This document shows, piece by piece, positions 40,888-50,071 of a DNA stretch of 64,000 bases. Numbering within the stretch: position 1 is the first letter of the stretch; each line of letters starts with the position of its first letter. The position numbers were made by a program, and so were the translations under genes. The notes beneath the pieces were generated by a model. That model saw nothing but the letters and a program-made list of their open reading frames with translations, ran no database searches and was not told where the DNA came from. The stretch comes from Streptomyces sp. Act143 (GTDB taxonomy: Bacteria; Actinomycetota; Actinomycetes; Streptomycetales; Streptomycetaceae): positions 326,457 through 390,456 of the forward strand of contig NZ_QFRX01000001.1 of assembly GCF_003143935.1 (NCBI RefSeq), written 5' to 3'.

Positions 40888-41889
40888 ATGTCCGTGAAAC
40901 CCGAACCCGCGTCCGCGCTCTTCGCCGGACCGTTCGCACTCGCCACCCTCTCCACCCAGAACGGGCCGGAATTCCCCGCCCTGGTCACCCCCGACGGCCA
41001 GGCCCTCGACCTGCGGGACGCCTTCGGCGACGACCGGCTGACCACGCGGGACGTGCTGGACCGCTGGGACACCGCCCTGCCGCGGCTGCGCGCCCTCGCC
41101 TCCGACCCCGGCCCGGCCCGTACGGCCGTCACGGACCTGCGGGTGCACGCACCGGTGACACCTCGCCAGGTGTTCCAGTCCGGCGCGAACTACCGGCAAC
41201 ACGTGATCGACCTGCACGTCGCCCACCGCGCCCCGGGTGACGACCGGCCGGAGAGCGAACGGCGCGCGGAGGCCGCCGAGATCATGGACCGGCGGGCCGC
41301 CGAGGACCTGCCGTACGTCTTCATCGGCCTGCCCACCTCGATCACCGGCCCGTACGACGACGTCGTCCTGCCCCGGTGGGCCGAGCAGCCCGACTGGGAA
41401 CTGGAACTGGCGGTCGTGATCGGCAAGCCGGCCCACCAGGTGTCGGCGGAGGACGCATACGAGTACATCGCCGGCTACACGATCGCCAACGACCTCACCG
41501 ACCGGGCCACCGTGTTCCGCCGGGACATGCCGCAGATCGGCACCGACTGGCTGCGCAGCAAGAACGCGCCCGGTTTCACCCCGCTCGGCCCGTGGATCGT
41601 GCCGGCCGAGTCGATCGCGAACCCCGACGACCTGCGCGTCACGCTCAAGCTGAACGGCGACACCATGCAGGACGAGTCCACCAAGGACATGATCTTCAAG
41701 GTCGCGCGGATGGTGGCGTACGCCTCCCGGACCGCACGCCTGCTCCCCGGCGACCTGGTACTGACCGGCAGTCCGGCCGGCAACGGCATGCACTGGGGGC
41801 GGCTGCTGCGCGACGGCGACGTCATGGAGGGGTCGGTCACCGGGCTCGGACTCCAGCGCACCCGGTGCGTCGCGGAGGGCACCGCGTGA
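40888..41889 (+). CDS. Fumarylacetoacetate hydrolase family protein
   Basis: This 333-residue protein has an N-terminal cap domain and the FAH catalytic barrel: the metal triad is in WELELAVVIG (ExE) and TIANDLTDRA (Asp), preceded by SGANYRQHVIDLHV and PYVFIGLPTSITGPYDDVVL. FAH enzymes cleave C-C bonds of acylpyruvates or decarboxylate and tautomerise oxo-acids. It is the first gene of the operon, with an excellent ribosome site (aggagga). Its stop overlaps the next start (GTGA). It probably processes a ring-cleavage product. Confidence 0.92.
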   Translation: MSVKPEPASALFAGPFALATLSTQNGPEFPALVTPDGQALDLRDAFGDDRLTTRDVLDRWDTALPRLRALASDPGPARTAVTDLRVHAPVTPRQVFQSGANYRQHVIDLHVAHRAPGDDRPESERRAEAAEIMDRRAAEDLPYVFIGLPTSITGPYDDVVLPRWAEQPDWELELAVVIGKPAHQVSAEDAYEYIAGYTIANDLTDRATVFRRDMPQIGTDWLRSKNAPGFTPLGPWIVPAESIANPDDLRVTLKLNGDTMQDESTKDMIFKVARMVAYASRTARLLPGDLVLTGSPAGNGMHWGRLLRDGDVMEGSVTGLGLQRTRCVAEGTA

Positions 41890-42842
41890 ACCGCCAGGAC
41901 CCCGAGGGCTCGATCGCCGGGGCCGCCAAGGCGTACTCCAACTGGGGGCGTTGGGGCGAGGACGACAGGCTCGGCACCCTCAACTTCCTCACGGCGGACA
42001 AGCGCCGCGAGGGCGCCGCCCTGGTCCGGCGCGGCGTCAGCTTCTCGCTGTCGCAGTCCTTCGACATGAACGGCCCGCAGAAGGGGTGGCGGCGCCGCAC
42101 CAATCCGGTCCACACCATGCTGGACACCGGCACCGACGCGGCCCTCGGCGCCCAGGGCTTCCCGCACGGCATCGGCGGCGCCGACGACGTGATCGCGATG
42201 CCGCTGCAATGCTCGACGCAGTGGGACGGACTCGGCCACATCTTCGACCACGGCAAGGCGTGGAACGGCCGCCCGGCCGAGAGGGTCGTCACCTCCGACG
42301 GCGACCTCGTCACCGGCATCGAGCACATGGCGCCCCACGTCGCGGGCCGGGGCGTGCTGCTGGACGTCGGCCGGGTGATCGGCACCGACGGGGAGCTGCC
42401 GGACGGCTTCGCGATCACCGAGGACCATCTGACGGCGACGGCCGAGGCACATCAGGTGACCGTCGGACGCGGTGACATCGTGCTGGTCCGCACCGGGCAG
42501 CTGGCCCGCGCACGCCGCGAAGGCTGGGGCGACTACGCCGGCGGCGACGCACCGGGTCTGTCATTCACCACGGCCGGCTGGCTGCACTCCAGCGAGATCG
42601 CCGCGATCGCCACCGACACCTGGGGCTTCGAGGTCCGCCCGAACGAGTTCGACCACGCCTTCCAGCCCCTGCACCAGGTAGCCATCCCGAACATCGGCCT
42701 GCTGATCGGCGAGATGTGGGACCTGGACGCGCTCGCCGAGGACTGCGCCCGCGACGGCGTGCACGCGTTCTGGCTCACCGCCGCACCTCTGCCGATCACC
42801 GGAGCGGTCGGCTCACCCGTCAACCCGATCGCGGTCAAGTAA
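41886..42842 (+). CDS. Cyclase-family (PF04199) hydrolase
   Basis: This 318-residue protein belongs to the metal-dependent cyclase family of kynurenine formamidase and isatin hydrolase: DRLGTLNFLTADKRREGAAL, MPLQCSTQWDGLGHIFDHGK (metal site; here QWDGLGH rather than the GTHxDAPxH of formamidases) and RGVLLDVGRVIG. Members hydrolyse amides or lactams, or open lactones. Translation is coupled to the FAH gene by a 4-base overlap. This suggests that a lactone or lactam intermediate is opened in the pathway. Confidence 0.88.
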   Translation: MNRQDPEGSIAGAAKAYSNWGRWGEDDRLGTLNFLTADKRREGAALVRRGVSFSLSQSFDMNGPQKGWRRRTNPVHTMLDTGTDAALGAQGFPHGIGGADDVIAMPLQCSTQWDGLGHIFDHGKAWNGRPAERVVTSDGDLVTGIEHMAPHVAGRGVLLDVGRVIGTDGELPDGFAITEDHLTATAEAHQVTVGRGDIVLVRTGQLARARREGWGDYAGGDAPGLSFTTAGWLHSSEIAAIATDTWGFEVRPNEFDHAFQPLHQVAIPNIGLLIGEMWDLDALAEDCARDGVHAFWLTAAPLPITGAVGSPVNPIAVK

Positions 42843-42866
42843 CGCGCGGAACAAGGGAGTTCCCTC

Positions 42867-43997
42867 ATGAGAAACGCCCGCACAGTCCTGGTGATCGGGG
42901 GTGGCGCCGCAGGCAACGCCGCGACGATCCTGCTGCGTCGCGCCGGCTTCGCCGTGGACCTGATAGAAGCCAAGGACGACTGGAACGCCACCGCCGGCTC
43001 CGGCATCACCCTCCAGGGCAACGCCCTGCGCGTCCTGCGCGAACTCGGCGTCTGGGACCAGGTCAAGGCGTCCGGCTTCGGTTTCGGCTCCGTCGGCATC
43101 ACCGCACCCGACGGCACCGTCCTGCACGTCGCCCGCGACCTGCGCACCGGCGGCGACGATCTGCCCGCCACCCTCGGCATGCAGCGCCCGCAGCTCCAGC
43201 AGATCCTGATCGACGCCGTCCGCGCCAGTGGCGCCACCGTGCGACTCGGCACGACCGCCGAGATCCTCAGCCAGGACACGGACGGGGTCTCCATACGGTT
43301 CTCCGACGGCGGCGAGGGCCGCTACGACCTGGTCATCGCAGCCGACGGCCTCGCCTCCTCGACCCGCGCGGCGATCGGCATCGGCGACAAGCCCGAGCCG
43401 ACCGGCATGGCCATCTGGCGCATCGCCGCCCCGCGCCCGGCCGGAGTGATCCGCACCGACCTCGCCTACGGCGGCCCCGCCTACATCGCCGGCTACTGCC
43501 CCACCAGCGACACCACCCTGTACGCGTACGTCGTAGAGGCGAACCGCGATCGCGCCGCCATCCCGCCCGAGACGTACGCCGACGAGATGCGCCGCCTCGC
43601 CTCCGCCTACGGGGGCCACTGGCCGGAGATCACCGCTCACATCACCGACCCGGCGAAGGTCAACTACACGTGGTTCGACCGGCTGCTGGTGGAGGGTGCC
43701 TGGCACCGCGGCCGGGTGGTGCTGGTCGGCGACGCCGCGCACTGCTGTCCGCCCACGCTCGCGCAGGGCGCGGCCCTGTCCCTGGAGGACGCGTGGGTGC
43801 TCACCCAACTGCTGGCCGCCTCGCAGACCTGGGACGACGCCCTGTTCCAGGCGTACTGCGAACGGCGGATGGCCCGTGTCCGTCCGGTCGTGGAGGCGTC
43901 CGTGCAGCTCGGGCAGTGGCAACTCGACGGCGTGCGCGACGCCGACGTCCCCGGTCTGATGGGCCGCACCATGACGATGCTGCGGGAGCTGCCGTGA
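42867..43997 (+). CDS. FAD-dependent aromatic monooxygenase
   Basis: This 376-residue group A flavin hydroxylase has the Rossmann start VLVIGGGAAGNAATILLRRA (GGGAAG), an LIEAKDD-type second strand, GSGITLQGNALRVLRELGVW, the DG motif (YDLVIAADGLASSTR) and the GD motif RVVLVGDAAHCCPPTLAQGA near residue 285. Such enzymes hydroxylate phenolic or heteroaromatic rings with NAD(P)H and O2, which prepares the ring for extradiol cleavage. It has an aaggga ribosome site, and its stop overlaps the next start. It is the likely entry step of the pathway. Confidence 0.93.
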   Translation: MRNARTVLVIGGGAAGNAATILLRRAGFAVDLIEAKDDWNATAGSGITLQGNALRVLRELGVWDQVKASGFGFGSVGITAPDGTVLHVARDLRTGGDDLPATLGMQRPQLQQILIDAVRASGATVRLGTTAEILSQDTDGVSIRFSDGGEGRYDLVIAADGLASSTRAAIGIGDKPEPTGMAIWRIAAPRPAGVIRTDLAYGGPAYIAGYCPTSDTTLYAYVVEANRDRAAIPPETYADEMRRLASAYGGHWPEITAHITDPAKVNYTWFDRLLVEGAWHRGRVVLVGDAAHCCPPTLAQGAALSLEDAWVLTQLLAASQTWDDALFQAYCERRMARVRPVVEASVQLGQWQLDGVRDADVPGLMGRTMTMLRELP

Positions 43998-44995
43998 ACC
44001 CCGCCCCCACCGTGGACGTCCACGCCCACGTACTGCTGCCCGAGGTCGAGGCGCTGGTGGCCGGCCTGCCGGGACTGGCGGAGGCAAAGGCCCTGGACGC
44101 CCGGCGCAACGGTGCGGCGGCACTCGCCGTCAACGGGCCGATGGTGCGCGAACGCATCCCCCGCATGACCGATCCCGCCGTGCGGCTAGCCGCGATGGAC
44201 GCCCAGGGCGTGGACGTGCAACTGGTCAGCCCCTCCCCCTCGCACTACCACTACTGGGCGGACGAGGAGACGGCGGAGAAGGTGTACCGGCTCGCCAACG
44301 AGGCGACGGCGGCCCACTGTTCCGCAGCTCCGGACCGGTTGCGCGGGCTGGGCCTCGTACCGCTGCAACACCCGCGACAGGCCGTGCTTGCCCTCGAACA
44401 CGCCATGGAACAGGGCCTGTTGGGCGTCGAGATCTCCAGCCACGCACCCGGGCGGGAGCTCTCCGATCCGGCGTACGAGCCCTTCTGGAGCCGGGCCGAG
44501 GAGGCGGAGGCGATCGTCTTCCTGCACCCCTTCGGCTGCACGCTCGACGAACGGCTCGACCAGTGGTATCTGTCCAACACCGTGGGCCAGCCGGTGGAGA
44601 ACGCCGTCGCGCTCTCCCACCTGATCTTCTCCGGCGTCCTGGACCGCCATCCGGGCCTGCGGCTGATCGCGGCCCACGGGGGCGGCTATCTGCCCACGCA
44701 CATCGGCCGTTCCGACCACGCGTGGCAGACCCGGTCCGACGCCGGAGCCGGCTGCGCCCACCTGCCCAGCAGCTATCTCAGGCGCCTGTACTTCGACTCC
44801 CTGGTGCACGACCCGCACGTGCTGCGCGCGCTGGTCGCCGCCGCCGGGCCCGACCGTGTGCTGCTCGGCTCCGACTTCCCCTTCGACATGGGCACAAACG
44901 ATCCGCTGGGCGCTCTGCGCGCGGCGGGCCTGTCCGCCACCGACTTCGACGCCGTACGGGGCGGCAACGCGGCCGCCCTCCTCCGGAAGGACTGA
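43994..44995 (+). CDS. ACMSD-like amidohydrolase/decarboxylase
   Basis: This 333-residue TIM-barrel protein has metal ligands DVHAH (His 10 and His 12), IVFLHPFGC, LIAAHGGGYLP and a final Asp in LLGSDFPFDMG. This is the pattern of aminocarboxymuconate-semialdehyde and gamma-resorcylate decarboxylases, and PMVRERIPRMTDPAVRLAAM and YLSNTVGQPVENAVAL support it. It probably removes a carboxyl group non-oxidatively from a ring acid or from a muconate-type product. The GTG start overlaps the monooxygenase stop. Confidence 0.92.
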   Translation: MNPAPTVDVHAHVLLPEVEALVAGLPGLAEAKALDARRNGAAALAVNGPMVRERIPRMTDPAVRLAAMDAQGVDVQLVSPSPSHYHYWADEETAEKVYRLANEATAAHCSAAPDRLRGLGLVPLQHPRQAVLALEHAMEQGLLGVEISSHAPGRELSDPAYEPFWSRAEEAEAIVFLHPFGCTLDERLDQWYLSNTVGQPVENAVALSHLIFSGVLDRHPGLRLIAAHGGGYLPTHIGRSDHAWQTRSDAGAGCAHLPSSYLRRLYFDSLVHDPHVLRALVAAAGPDRVLLGSDFPFDMGTNDPLGALRAAGLSATDFDAVRGGNAAALLRKD

Positions 44996-45000
44996 CCGTC

Positions 45001-45933
45001 ATGCGTCTGCTCACCCACCTTCGGCACGTCGACCTCGCCGTGCCCGACTACGACAAGCAGCTCGACTTCTACGCCGGCGTCTGGGGCCTGACCAAGGTCG
45101 CCGAGGACTCCGGCATCTCCTTCCTCGCCGCGGAGGGCTCCCCCGAGCAGTACGTGGTCCGGCTGCGCAAGGCCGCGGAGAAGCGTCTCGACCTCGTCTC
45201 CTACGGCGCCGCGTCCGCCGCCGACGTCGACACGCTCGCCGAACAACTGCTCTCCCAGGGCGTGCAGTTGGTCTCGCAGCCGGGAAAGGTCGACACTCCC
45301 GGAGGCGGCTACGGCTTCCGCTTCTTCGACGTCGACGGCCGCACCATCGAGGTCTCCGCCGATGTGGCGGTACGGCAGCACCGCAAGATCGAGGAGAAGG
45401 AAGCGATCCCGGTCAAGCTGTCACACGTCGTCCTCAACTCCCCCGACCTGGACCGTACCCGGCAGTGGTACGAGGAGCACCTGGGCTTCCGGCTCTCCGA
45501 CACCCTCAGCTCGCCCCACATGGGCGAGGTCATGCACTTCATGCGGATCAGCAACCAGCACCACTCCATGGCACTGGCCAAGGGCCCGCACACCGCGCTG
45601 CACCACATCTCCTTCGAGATGCGCGGCATCGACGAGTACATGCGCGGCTCGGGCCGGGTCATCCGGGCCGGCCACCGGAAGATCTGGGGCCCGGGCCGGC
45701 ACATGGCGGGCGACAACACCTTCACCTACTTCCTCGACCCGCACGGCAACACCGTCGAGTACACCACCGAGCTGGAGCTCCTCGACGAGGACACCTGGCA
45801 CCCGCACGTCTACGACTTCTCCCAGCCCGAGGTCACCGACCAGTGGGGCACGGCGAACCCGATGAACGAGCTGATCGCCAAGGAGTCGTTCAACGACGTC
45901 GACCGCGGCGTCTTCGTCGCCCCGCCCGTCTGA
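45001..45933 (+). CDS. Type I extradiol ring-cleavage dioxygenase
   Basis: This 310-residue two-domain VOC protein contains the metal facial triad in the C-terminal half: His 142 (SHVVLNS), His 201/202 (LHHISFEM) and Glu 253 (NTVEYTTE). The N-terminal domain (LRHVDLAVPDYDKQLDFY) lacks these, as in catechol and biphenyl-diol dioxygenases. It should cleave a catechol-type ring next to the hydroxyls (meta). It begins 5 bases after the amidohydrolase stop with a gtc-ATG context. Together with the monooxygenase it defines the operon as a ring-cleavage pathway. Confidence 0.93.
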   Translation: MRLLTHLRHVDLAVPDYDKQLDFYAGVWGLTKVAEDSGISFLAAEGSPEQYVVRLRKAAEKRLDLVSYGAASAADVDTLAEQLLSQGVQLVSQPGKVDTPGGGYGFRFFDVDGRTIEVSADVAVRQHRKIEEKEAIPVKLSHVVLNSPDLDRTRQWYEEHLGFRLSDTLSSPHMGEVMHFMRISNQHHSMALAKGPHTALHHISFEMRGIDEYMRGSGRVIRAGHRKIWGPGRHMAGDNTFTYFLDPHGNTVEYTTELELLDEDTWHPHVYDFSQPEVTDQWGTANPMNELIAKESFNDVDRGVFVAPPV

Positions 45934-46027
45934 TCCCACCCCGCTCCCGGGGACGCGGCCGGCCCTGTCATCTGCCCTGACTCAGTCCAGCCGCGCCCCC
46001 GAGCCCAGCCCGCCCGGAGCCCGCACC

Positions 46028-46999
46028 ATGCGTTTCGCCGCCTACGAACACCATCACCGCCGTCGCGTGGCCGTCGTGGAGGACGACGGCACCCTGCTGC
46101 CGCTGCCCGGCGTCACCTCGCTCACCACCCTGCTGTCGCAAAGCGGCGGCCTCCCCGGCCTGCTCACCGCCGGCGCCGCCGCGCTCGATGTGCCGCCCGG
46201 CCCGCACGTGTCACAGGTGCGGCTGCTGCCGCCGCTCCAGCCCGTGTCCGTGCGGGACTTCGTCACCTTCGAGGAACACGTCGAGGGCGTACGGCGCTCA
46301 GTCAGCGGCGCCGTCGGCGTGCCGGAGCAGTGGTACGCCGCGCCGACCTTCTACTTCACCAACCCGCACGCGCTCTACGGCCCGCACGACGACATCCCCG
46401 TCCCACCCGGCTCCAATGTGCTGGACTTCGAACTGGAGGTGGCCGCTGTCATCGGCCGCGAGGGCCGCGACCTCACCCCCGAGCAGGCCCGCGACCACAT
46501 CGTCGGCTACACGGTCTTCAACGACTGGTCCGCACGCGACCTGCAGTCCGCGGAGATGACGGTCGGTCTCGGCCCCTGCAAGGGCAAGGACACGGCCACC
46601 ACCCTCGGCCCGTACCTGGTCACCGCCGACGAGCTGGAGCCGTACCGGGACGCCGACGGTTTCCTGCGACTCGCGCTCACGGCCGAAGTCAACGGCGAGA
46701 TCGTCGGCCGGGACCGCCTGTCCAACATGAGCTGGACGTTCGAGGAGATGGCCGCCTACGCCTCCCGCGGCACCCGCGTCCTGCCCGGCGACGTCCTGGG
46801 CTCCGGCACCTGCGGCAACGGCGGCTGCCTCGCCGAACTGTGGGGTGTGCGCGGCGAACAGACCCCGCCGCCCCTGAAGCCCGGCGACACCGTCACCCTC
46901 ACGGTGGAAGGGGTCGGCACCGTGTCCAACACGGTCGTCCCCGGCACCGACCCCGTGCCGCTGCCCACCGGCCGGCGCCGGTCCCGGGAGCGGCCGTGA
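46028..46999 (+). CDS. Second fumarylacetoacetate hydrolase family protein
   Basis: This 323-residue protein shares the FAH fold but not close identity with the first: YAAPTFYFTNPHALYGPHDD, LDFELEVAAVIGREG (ExE metal site), TVFNDWSARDLQSAEM (Asp) and GDVLGSGTCGNGGCLAELWG. It is typical of oxoacid decarboxylase or acylpyruvate hydrolase enzymes acting after extradiol cleavage. A 94-base gap precedes it, the largest within the operon, and its stop overlaps the next SDR start. It may catalyse the hydrolysis that yields pyruvate or a 3-oxoacid. Confidence 0.92.
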   Translation: MRFAAYEHHHRRRVAVVEDDGTLLPLPGVTSLTTLLSQSGGLPGLLTAGAAALDVPPGPHVSQVRLLPPLQPVSVRDFVTFEEHVEGVRRSVSGAVGVPEQWYAAPTFYFTNPHALYGPHDDIPVPPGSNVLDFELEVAAVIGREGRDLTPEQARDHIVGYTVFNDWSARDLQSAEMTVGLGPCKGKDTATTLGPYLVTADELEPYRDADGFLRLALTAEVNGEIVGRDRLSNMSWTFEEMAAYASRGTRVLPGDVLGSGTCGNGGCLAELWGVRGEQTPPPLKPGDTVTLTVEGVGTVSNTVVPGTDPVPLPTGRRRSRERP

Positions 47000-47748
47000 G
47001 CGACCTGCACCCCAAGAGACTGCTCGGCAAGGTCGTCGTGGTCACAGGTGCGGCCCGTGGCCAGGGCGCCGCGGAGGCGGATGCGCTGGCCCGGGAGGGT
47101 GCCAGGGTGATCGCCACCGACGTACGGCCGGAAGGCGACTGCCGCCGCCTGGACGTGACCAGCAGCCAGGACTGGGCCGACCTCGCCGCCGAACTGCAGG
47201 AGTCCTACGGGCAGGTGCACGGGCTGGTCAACAACGCAGGCGTCACCTGGCGCGCCCGCCTCGGCGACGTGCGGGCCGAGGACTTCGACCGGGTCCACGC
47301 CGTCAACGTCACCGGCCCGCTCCTCGGCATCCAGCACCTCTCGCCGCTCATGCCGCCCGGTGCGTCCGTCGTGAACGTCGGCTCCTCGGCGGCCCTCACC
47401 GCCCACTACCCCGTCGCCTACACCGCGAGCAAGTGGGGGCTGCGGGGGCTGTCGCGGACGGCCGCGGTGGAACTCGGTCCGCGCGGCATCCGCGTCAACA
47501 CGATCCACCCCGGCTACATCGAGACCGAGATGACCGCCTCGGCCGCCCCCGCGTTCCGTGCGGCCAACATCCGCGAGACGCCGCTCGGCCGCACCGGAAC
47601 CGCCGACGAGGTCGCTCCGCTGGTCGTGTTCCTGCTGTCGGACGAGTCGTCGTTCATCACCGGCGCCGACATCCCCGTCGACGGCGGGATGACCGCGCAC
47701 GGGGGCGTCAAGTCGGTCTCCGACGCGCTGCGCGGGGAGTCCTCGTGA
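46996..47748 (+). CDS. Short-chain dehydrogenase/reductase
   Basis: This 250-residue SDR has TGAARGQG (residues 18-25), an acidic ATDVRPEGD after strand 2 (NAD-type), VNNAGVT, Ser in VNVGSSAAL, YTASKWG (YxxxK) and FITGADIPVDGGMTA. GTG 46996 overlaps the FAH stop and its own stop overlaps the next SDR (GTGA). It is presumably a dehydrogenase for a hydroxy intermediate of the pathway. Confidence 0.92.
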   Translation: MSDLHPKRLLGKVVVVTGAARGQGAAEADALAREGARVIATDVRPEGDCRRLDVTSSQDWADLAAELQESYGQVHGLVNNAGVTWRARLGDVRAEDFDRVHAVNVTGPLLGIQHLSPLMPPGASVVNVGSSAALTAHYPVAYTASKWGLRGLSRTAAVELGPRGIRVNTIHPGYIETEMTASAAPAFRAANIRETPLGRTGTADEVAPLVVFLLSDESSFITGADIPVDGGMTAHGGVKSVSDALRGESS

Positions 47749-48536
47749 AGCGGCTGGAGGGGAAGGTCGCGCTGATCTCCGGTACGGCCCGCGGGCAAGG
47801 GCGGGCCGCAGCCCTGCGGTTCGCCGCCGAGGGCGCACTCGTGGTCGGCGGCGACCTGCTGCACGAGGAGGCCGTCGAGACACAGCGGCTGATCGCCCGC
47901 GAGGGCGGCACCGCTCTCACCCCCGGCCCCCTGGACATCACCGACGAGGCGTCGGTGCGCTCCTGGGTGGCGGACGCCGCCGACGCCTTCGGCGGCATCG
48001 ACATCGTGTACGCCAACGCCGGAGCGGTCCGCTTCGGGGGCATCGGCAGCCAGCCGTACGAGGACTTCACCTTCACCGTGCGCGCCGAACTCGACTCGGT
48101 GTGGCTCACCGTCCGGGCGGCGTGGGCGCACCTGATCGACAGCCGGGGCTGCGTCCTCACCGTCGGCTCCACCGCCGGTCTGACCGGTTCGCTCAGCAAT
48201 CAGCGCACCGCGCACGCCGCGTCCAAGGGCGGCGTGATCGCGCTGACCCGGCAACTGGCCGCCGAAGGTGCCCCGTACGGCATCCGTGCCAACTGCGTCA
48301 GCCCCGGAATGATCGACACGGACGGCTCCCGCGCCAACCTGCTCGCCGACGACCACCCGATGCGCTCCATCGCCCGGCACATCCCCCTCGGCCGCACCGG
48401 GACACCGGACGACGTGGTCAACGCTGCCGTCTTCCTGGCTTCCGAGGAGGCGTCGTACATCACGGGCGCCAACCTCGTCGTCGACGGCGGCTGGTCGGCA
48501 GTCCTGCCCGGCCCCGTCCCCGACGCGGCCAACTGA
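47745..48536 (+). CDS. Short-chain dehydrogenase/reductase with His at the catalytic Tyr position
   Basis: This 263-residue SDR has [22 protein letters not shown], Ser in LTVGSTAGL and the closing [13 protein letters not shown]. At the usual YxxxK it reads AHAASKGG, so the Tyr is His while the Lys remains. The same change occurs in some other SDRs with VIALTR-type helices after it, so it may be a subfamily trait and not damage. GTG 47745 overlaps the preceding stop. It is the second SDR in the operon, and a redundant or sequential oxidation is possible. Confidence 0.9.
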   Translation: MKRLEGKVALISGTARGQGRAAALRFAAEGALVVGGDLLHEEAVETQRLIAREGGTALTPGPLDITDEASVRSWVADAADAFGGIDIVYANAGAVRFGGIGSQPYEDFTFTVRAELDSVWLTVRAAWAHLIDSRGCVLTVGSTAGLTGSLSNQRTAHAASKGGVIALTRQLAAEGAPYGIRANCVSPGMIDTDGSRANLLADDHPMRSIARHIPLGRTGTPDDVVNAAVFLASEEASYITGANLVVDGGWSAVLPGPVPDAAN

Positions 48537-48550
48537 AAGGAAACCCGCAC

Positions 48551-49306
48551 GTGAACAAGGTCCGCGGCAGCGCCGCAGACGCCGTCGCCGACATCCCCGA
48601 CGGTGCGTCCCTCGCCGTCGGCGGCTTCGGCCTCAGCGGCGTACCGGAGGTCCTCGTCCGCGCCCTGTACGAGCAGGGCGCGCAGGACTTGAAGGTCGTC
48701 TCCAACAACTGCGGCGTGGACGGGCGGGGCCTGGGCGTCCTGCTGGCAGCCGGTCGCATCACCCGCGTCACCGGCTCCTACGTGGGCGAGAACAAGGAGT
48801 TCGCCCGCCAGTACCTGGCCGGCGAGCTGGAGGTCGAACTCACCCCGCAGGGCACCCTTGCCGAACGCCTGCGGGCCGGCGGCGCCGGCATCCCCGCCTT
48901 CTACACCCCGGCCGGTGTGGGCACCCAGGTCGCCGACGGCGGCCTGCCCTGGCGCTACGCCCCGGACGGCTCCGTGGCCGTGGCCTCCCCTCCCAAGGAG
49001 ACCCGCGACTTCGCCGGCCGCCCGCACGTCCTGGAGCACGGCATCACCACCGACTTCGCCCTCGTACGGGCCTGGCGCGGCGACCGCCACGGAAACCTCG
49101 TCTTCCGCAGGGCCGCCGCCAACTTCAACCCGCTGGCGGCCATGGCGGGCAAGGTGACCATCGCCGAGGTCGAGGACCTGGTCGAACCGGGCGAACTGGC
49201 GCCCGACGCCGTGCACCTGCCCGGCATCTACGTCCAGCGGGTCGTGGCGCTCAGCGCCGACGAGGCCGCCGACAAGCAGATCGAGAAGAGGACGGTACGT
49301 TCCTGA
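48551..49306 (+). CDS. 3-oxoacid CoA-transferase, subunit A
   Basis: This 251-residue protein has the CoA-transferase alpha pattern: [20 protein letters not shown] (GGFGLSG at residues 24-30), [60 protein letters not shown] and FYTPAGVGT. Paired with subunit B (1-base overlap, TGATG) it moves CoA from succinyl-CoA to a 3-oxoacid, as in the beta-ketoadipate route. GTG 48551 has an aaagga ribosome site. It channels the pathway end product to acetyl-CoA and the TCA cycle. Confidence 0.93.
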   Translation: MNKVRGSAADAVADIPDGASLAVGGFGLSGVPEVLVRALYEQGAQDLKVVSNNCGVDGRGLGVLLAAGRITRVTGSYVGENKEFARQYLAGELEVELTPQGTLAERLRAGGAGIPAFYTPAGVGTQVADGGLPWRYAPDGSVAVASPPKETRDFAGRPHVLEHGITTDFALVRAWRGDRHGNLVFRRAAANFNPLAAMAGKVTIAEVEDLVEPGELAPDAVHLPGIYVQRVVALSADEAADKQIEKRTVRS

Positions 49307-49974
49307 TGGCCTGGACCCGCGATCACATGGCCGCCCGAGCAGCCGCCGAACTCACCGACGGCTCCTATGTCAACCTCGGCATCGGTCTGCCCACCCTCGT
49401 CCCCGGCCACCTGCCACCGGGCGTCCAGGTCGTTCTGCACTCGGAGAACGGCATCCTCGGCACCGGCCCCTATCCCACCGCGGACGAGGTCGACCCCGAT
49501 CTCATCAACGCGGGCAAGGAGACGGTCACCGTGCTGCCCGGTGCCGCGTTCTTCGACTCGGCGCTCTCCTTCGGCATGATCCGCGGCGGCCACATCGACA
49601 CCGCCGTCCTGGGCGCCATGCAGGTCTCCGCCCGCGGTGACCTCGCCAACTGGATGATCCCCGGCAAGATGGTCAAGGGCATGGGCGGCGCCATGGACCT
49701 CGTCCACGGCGCTCGCCGCGTCATCGTCCTGATGGAACACACCGCCAAGGACGGCAGCCCGAAGATCCTGGAGCGGTGCACCCTGCCGCTCACCGGCGAA
49801 CGCTGCGTCCACCGGATCATCACCGACCTCGCCGTCCTGGACATCACGGCGGACGGACTCGCCCTCGTCGAGACGGCTCCGGGCGTGACCGTCGAGGATG
49901 TCGTGGAACGCACTGATGCGCCCCTGTCCCTGAACAGCCTCACGGTCGCTGGGCCGTCGGCCTCCGGAGGGTGA
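49306..49974 (+). CDS. 3-oxoacid CoA-transferase, subunit B
   Basis: This 222-residue beta subunit has [17 protein letters not shown], the catalytic Glu in SENGILG (residues 46-52, Glu 47), [40 protein letters not shown] and [16 protein letters not shown]. The Glu forms the gamma-glutamyl-CoA thioester. It is the last gene of the operon. It faces a convergent SDR gene with a 97-base gap, in which I see no strong hairpin. Confidence 0.93.
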   Translation: MAWTRDHMAARAAAELTDGSYVNLGIGLPTLVPGHLPPGVQVVLHSENGILGTGPYPTADEVDPDLINAGKETVTVLPGAAFFDSALSFGMIRGGHIDTAVLGAMQVSARGDLANWMIPGKMVKGMGGAMDLVHGARRVIVLMEHTAKDGSPKILERCTLPLTGERCVHRIITDLAVLDITADGLALVETAPGVTVEDVVERTDAPLSLNSLTVAGPSASGG

Positions 49975-50071
49975 GACCTTCCCTGCCTTCCCCATCCCCC
50001 CACACCGGCCGTCGTGGTCGCCCGCCCGCCGTCCCGCCGCCGGGCACGAAGCGGCCTCGGTGCCTCGGCCG

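Noticed and set aside
40762..41793. Upstream extension of the LysR protein
   Set aside because: It is antisense to the FAH gene; the LysR HTH begins just after GTG 40761.
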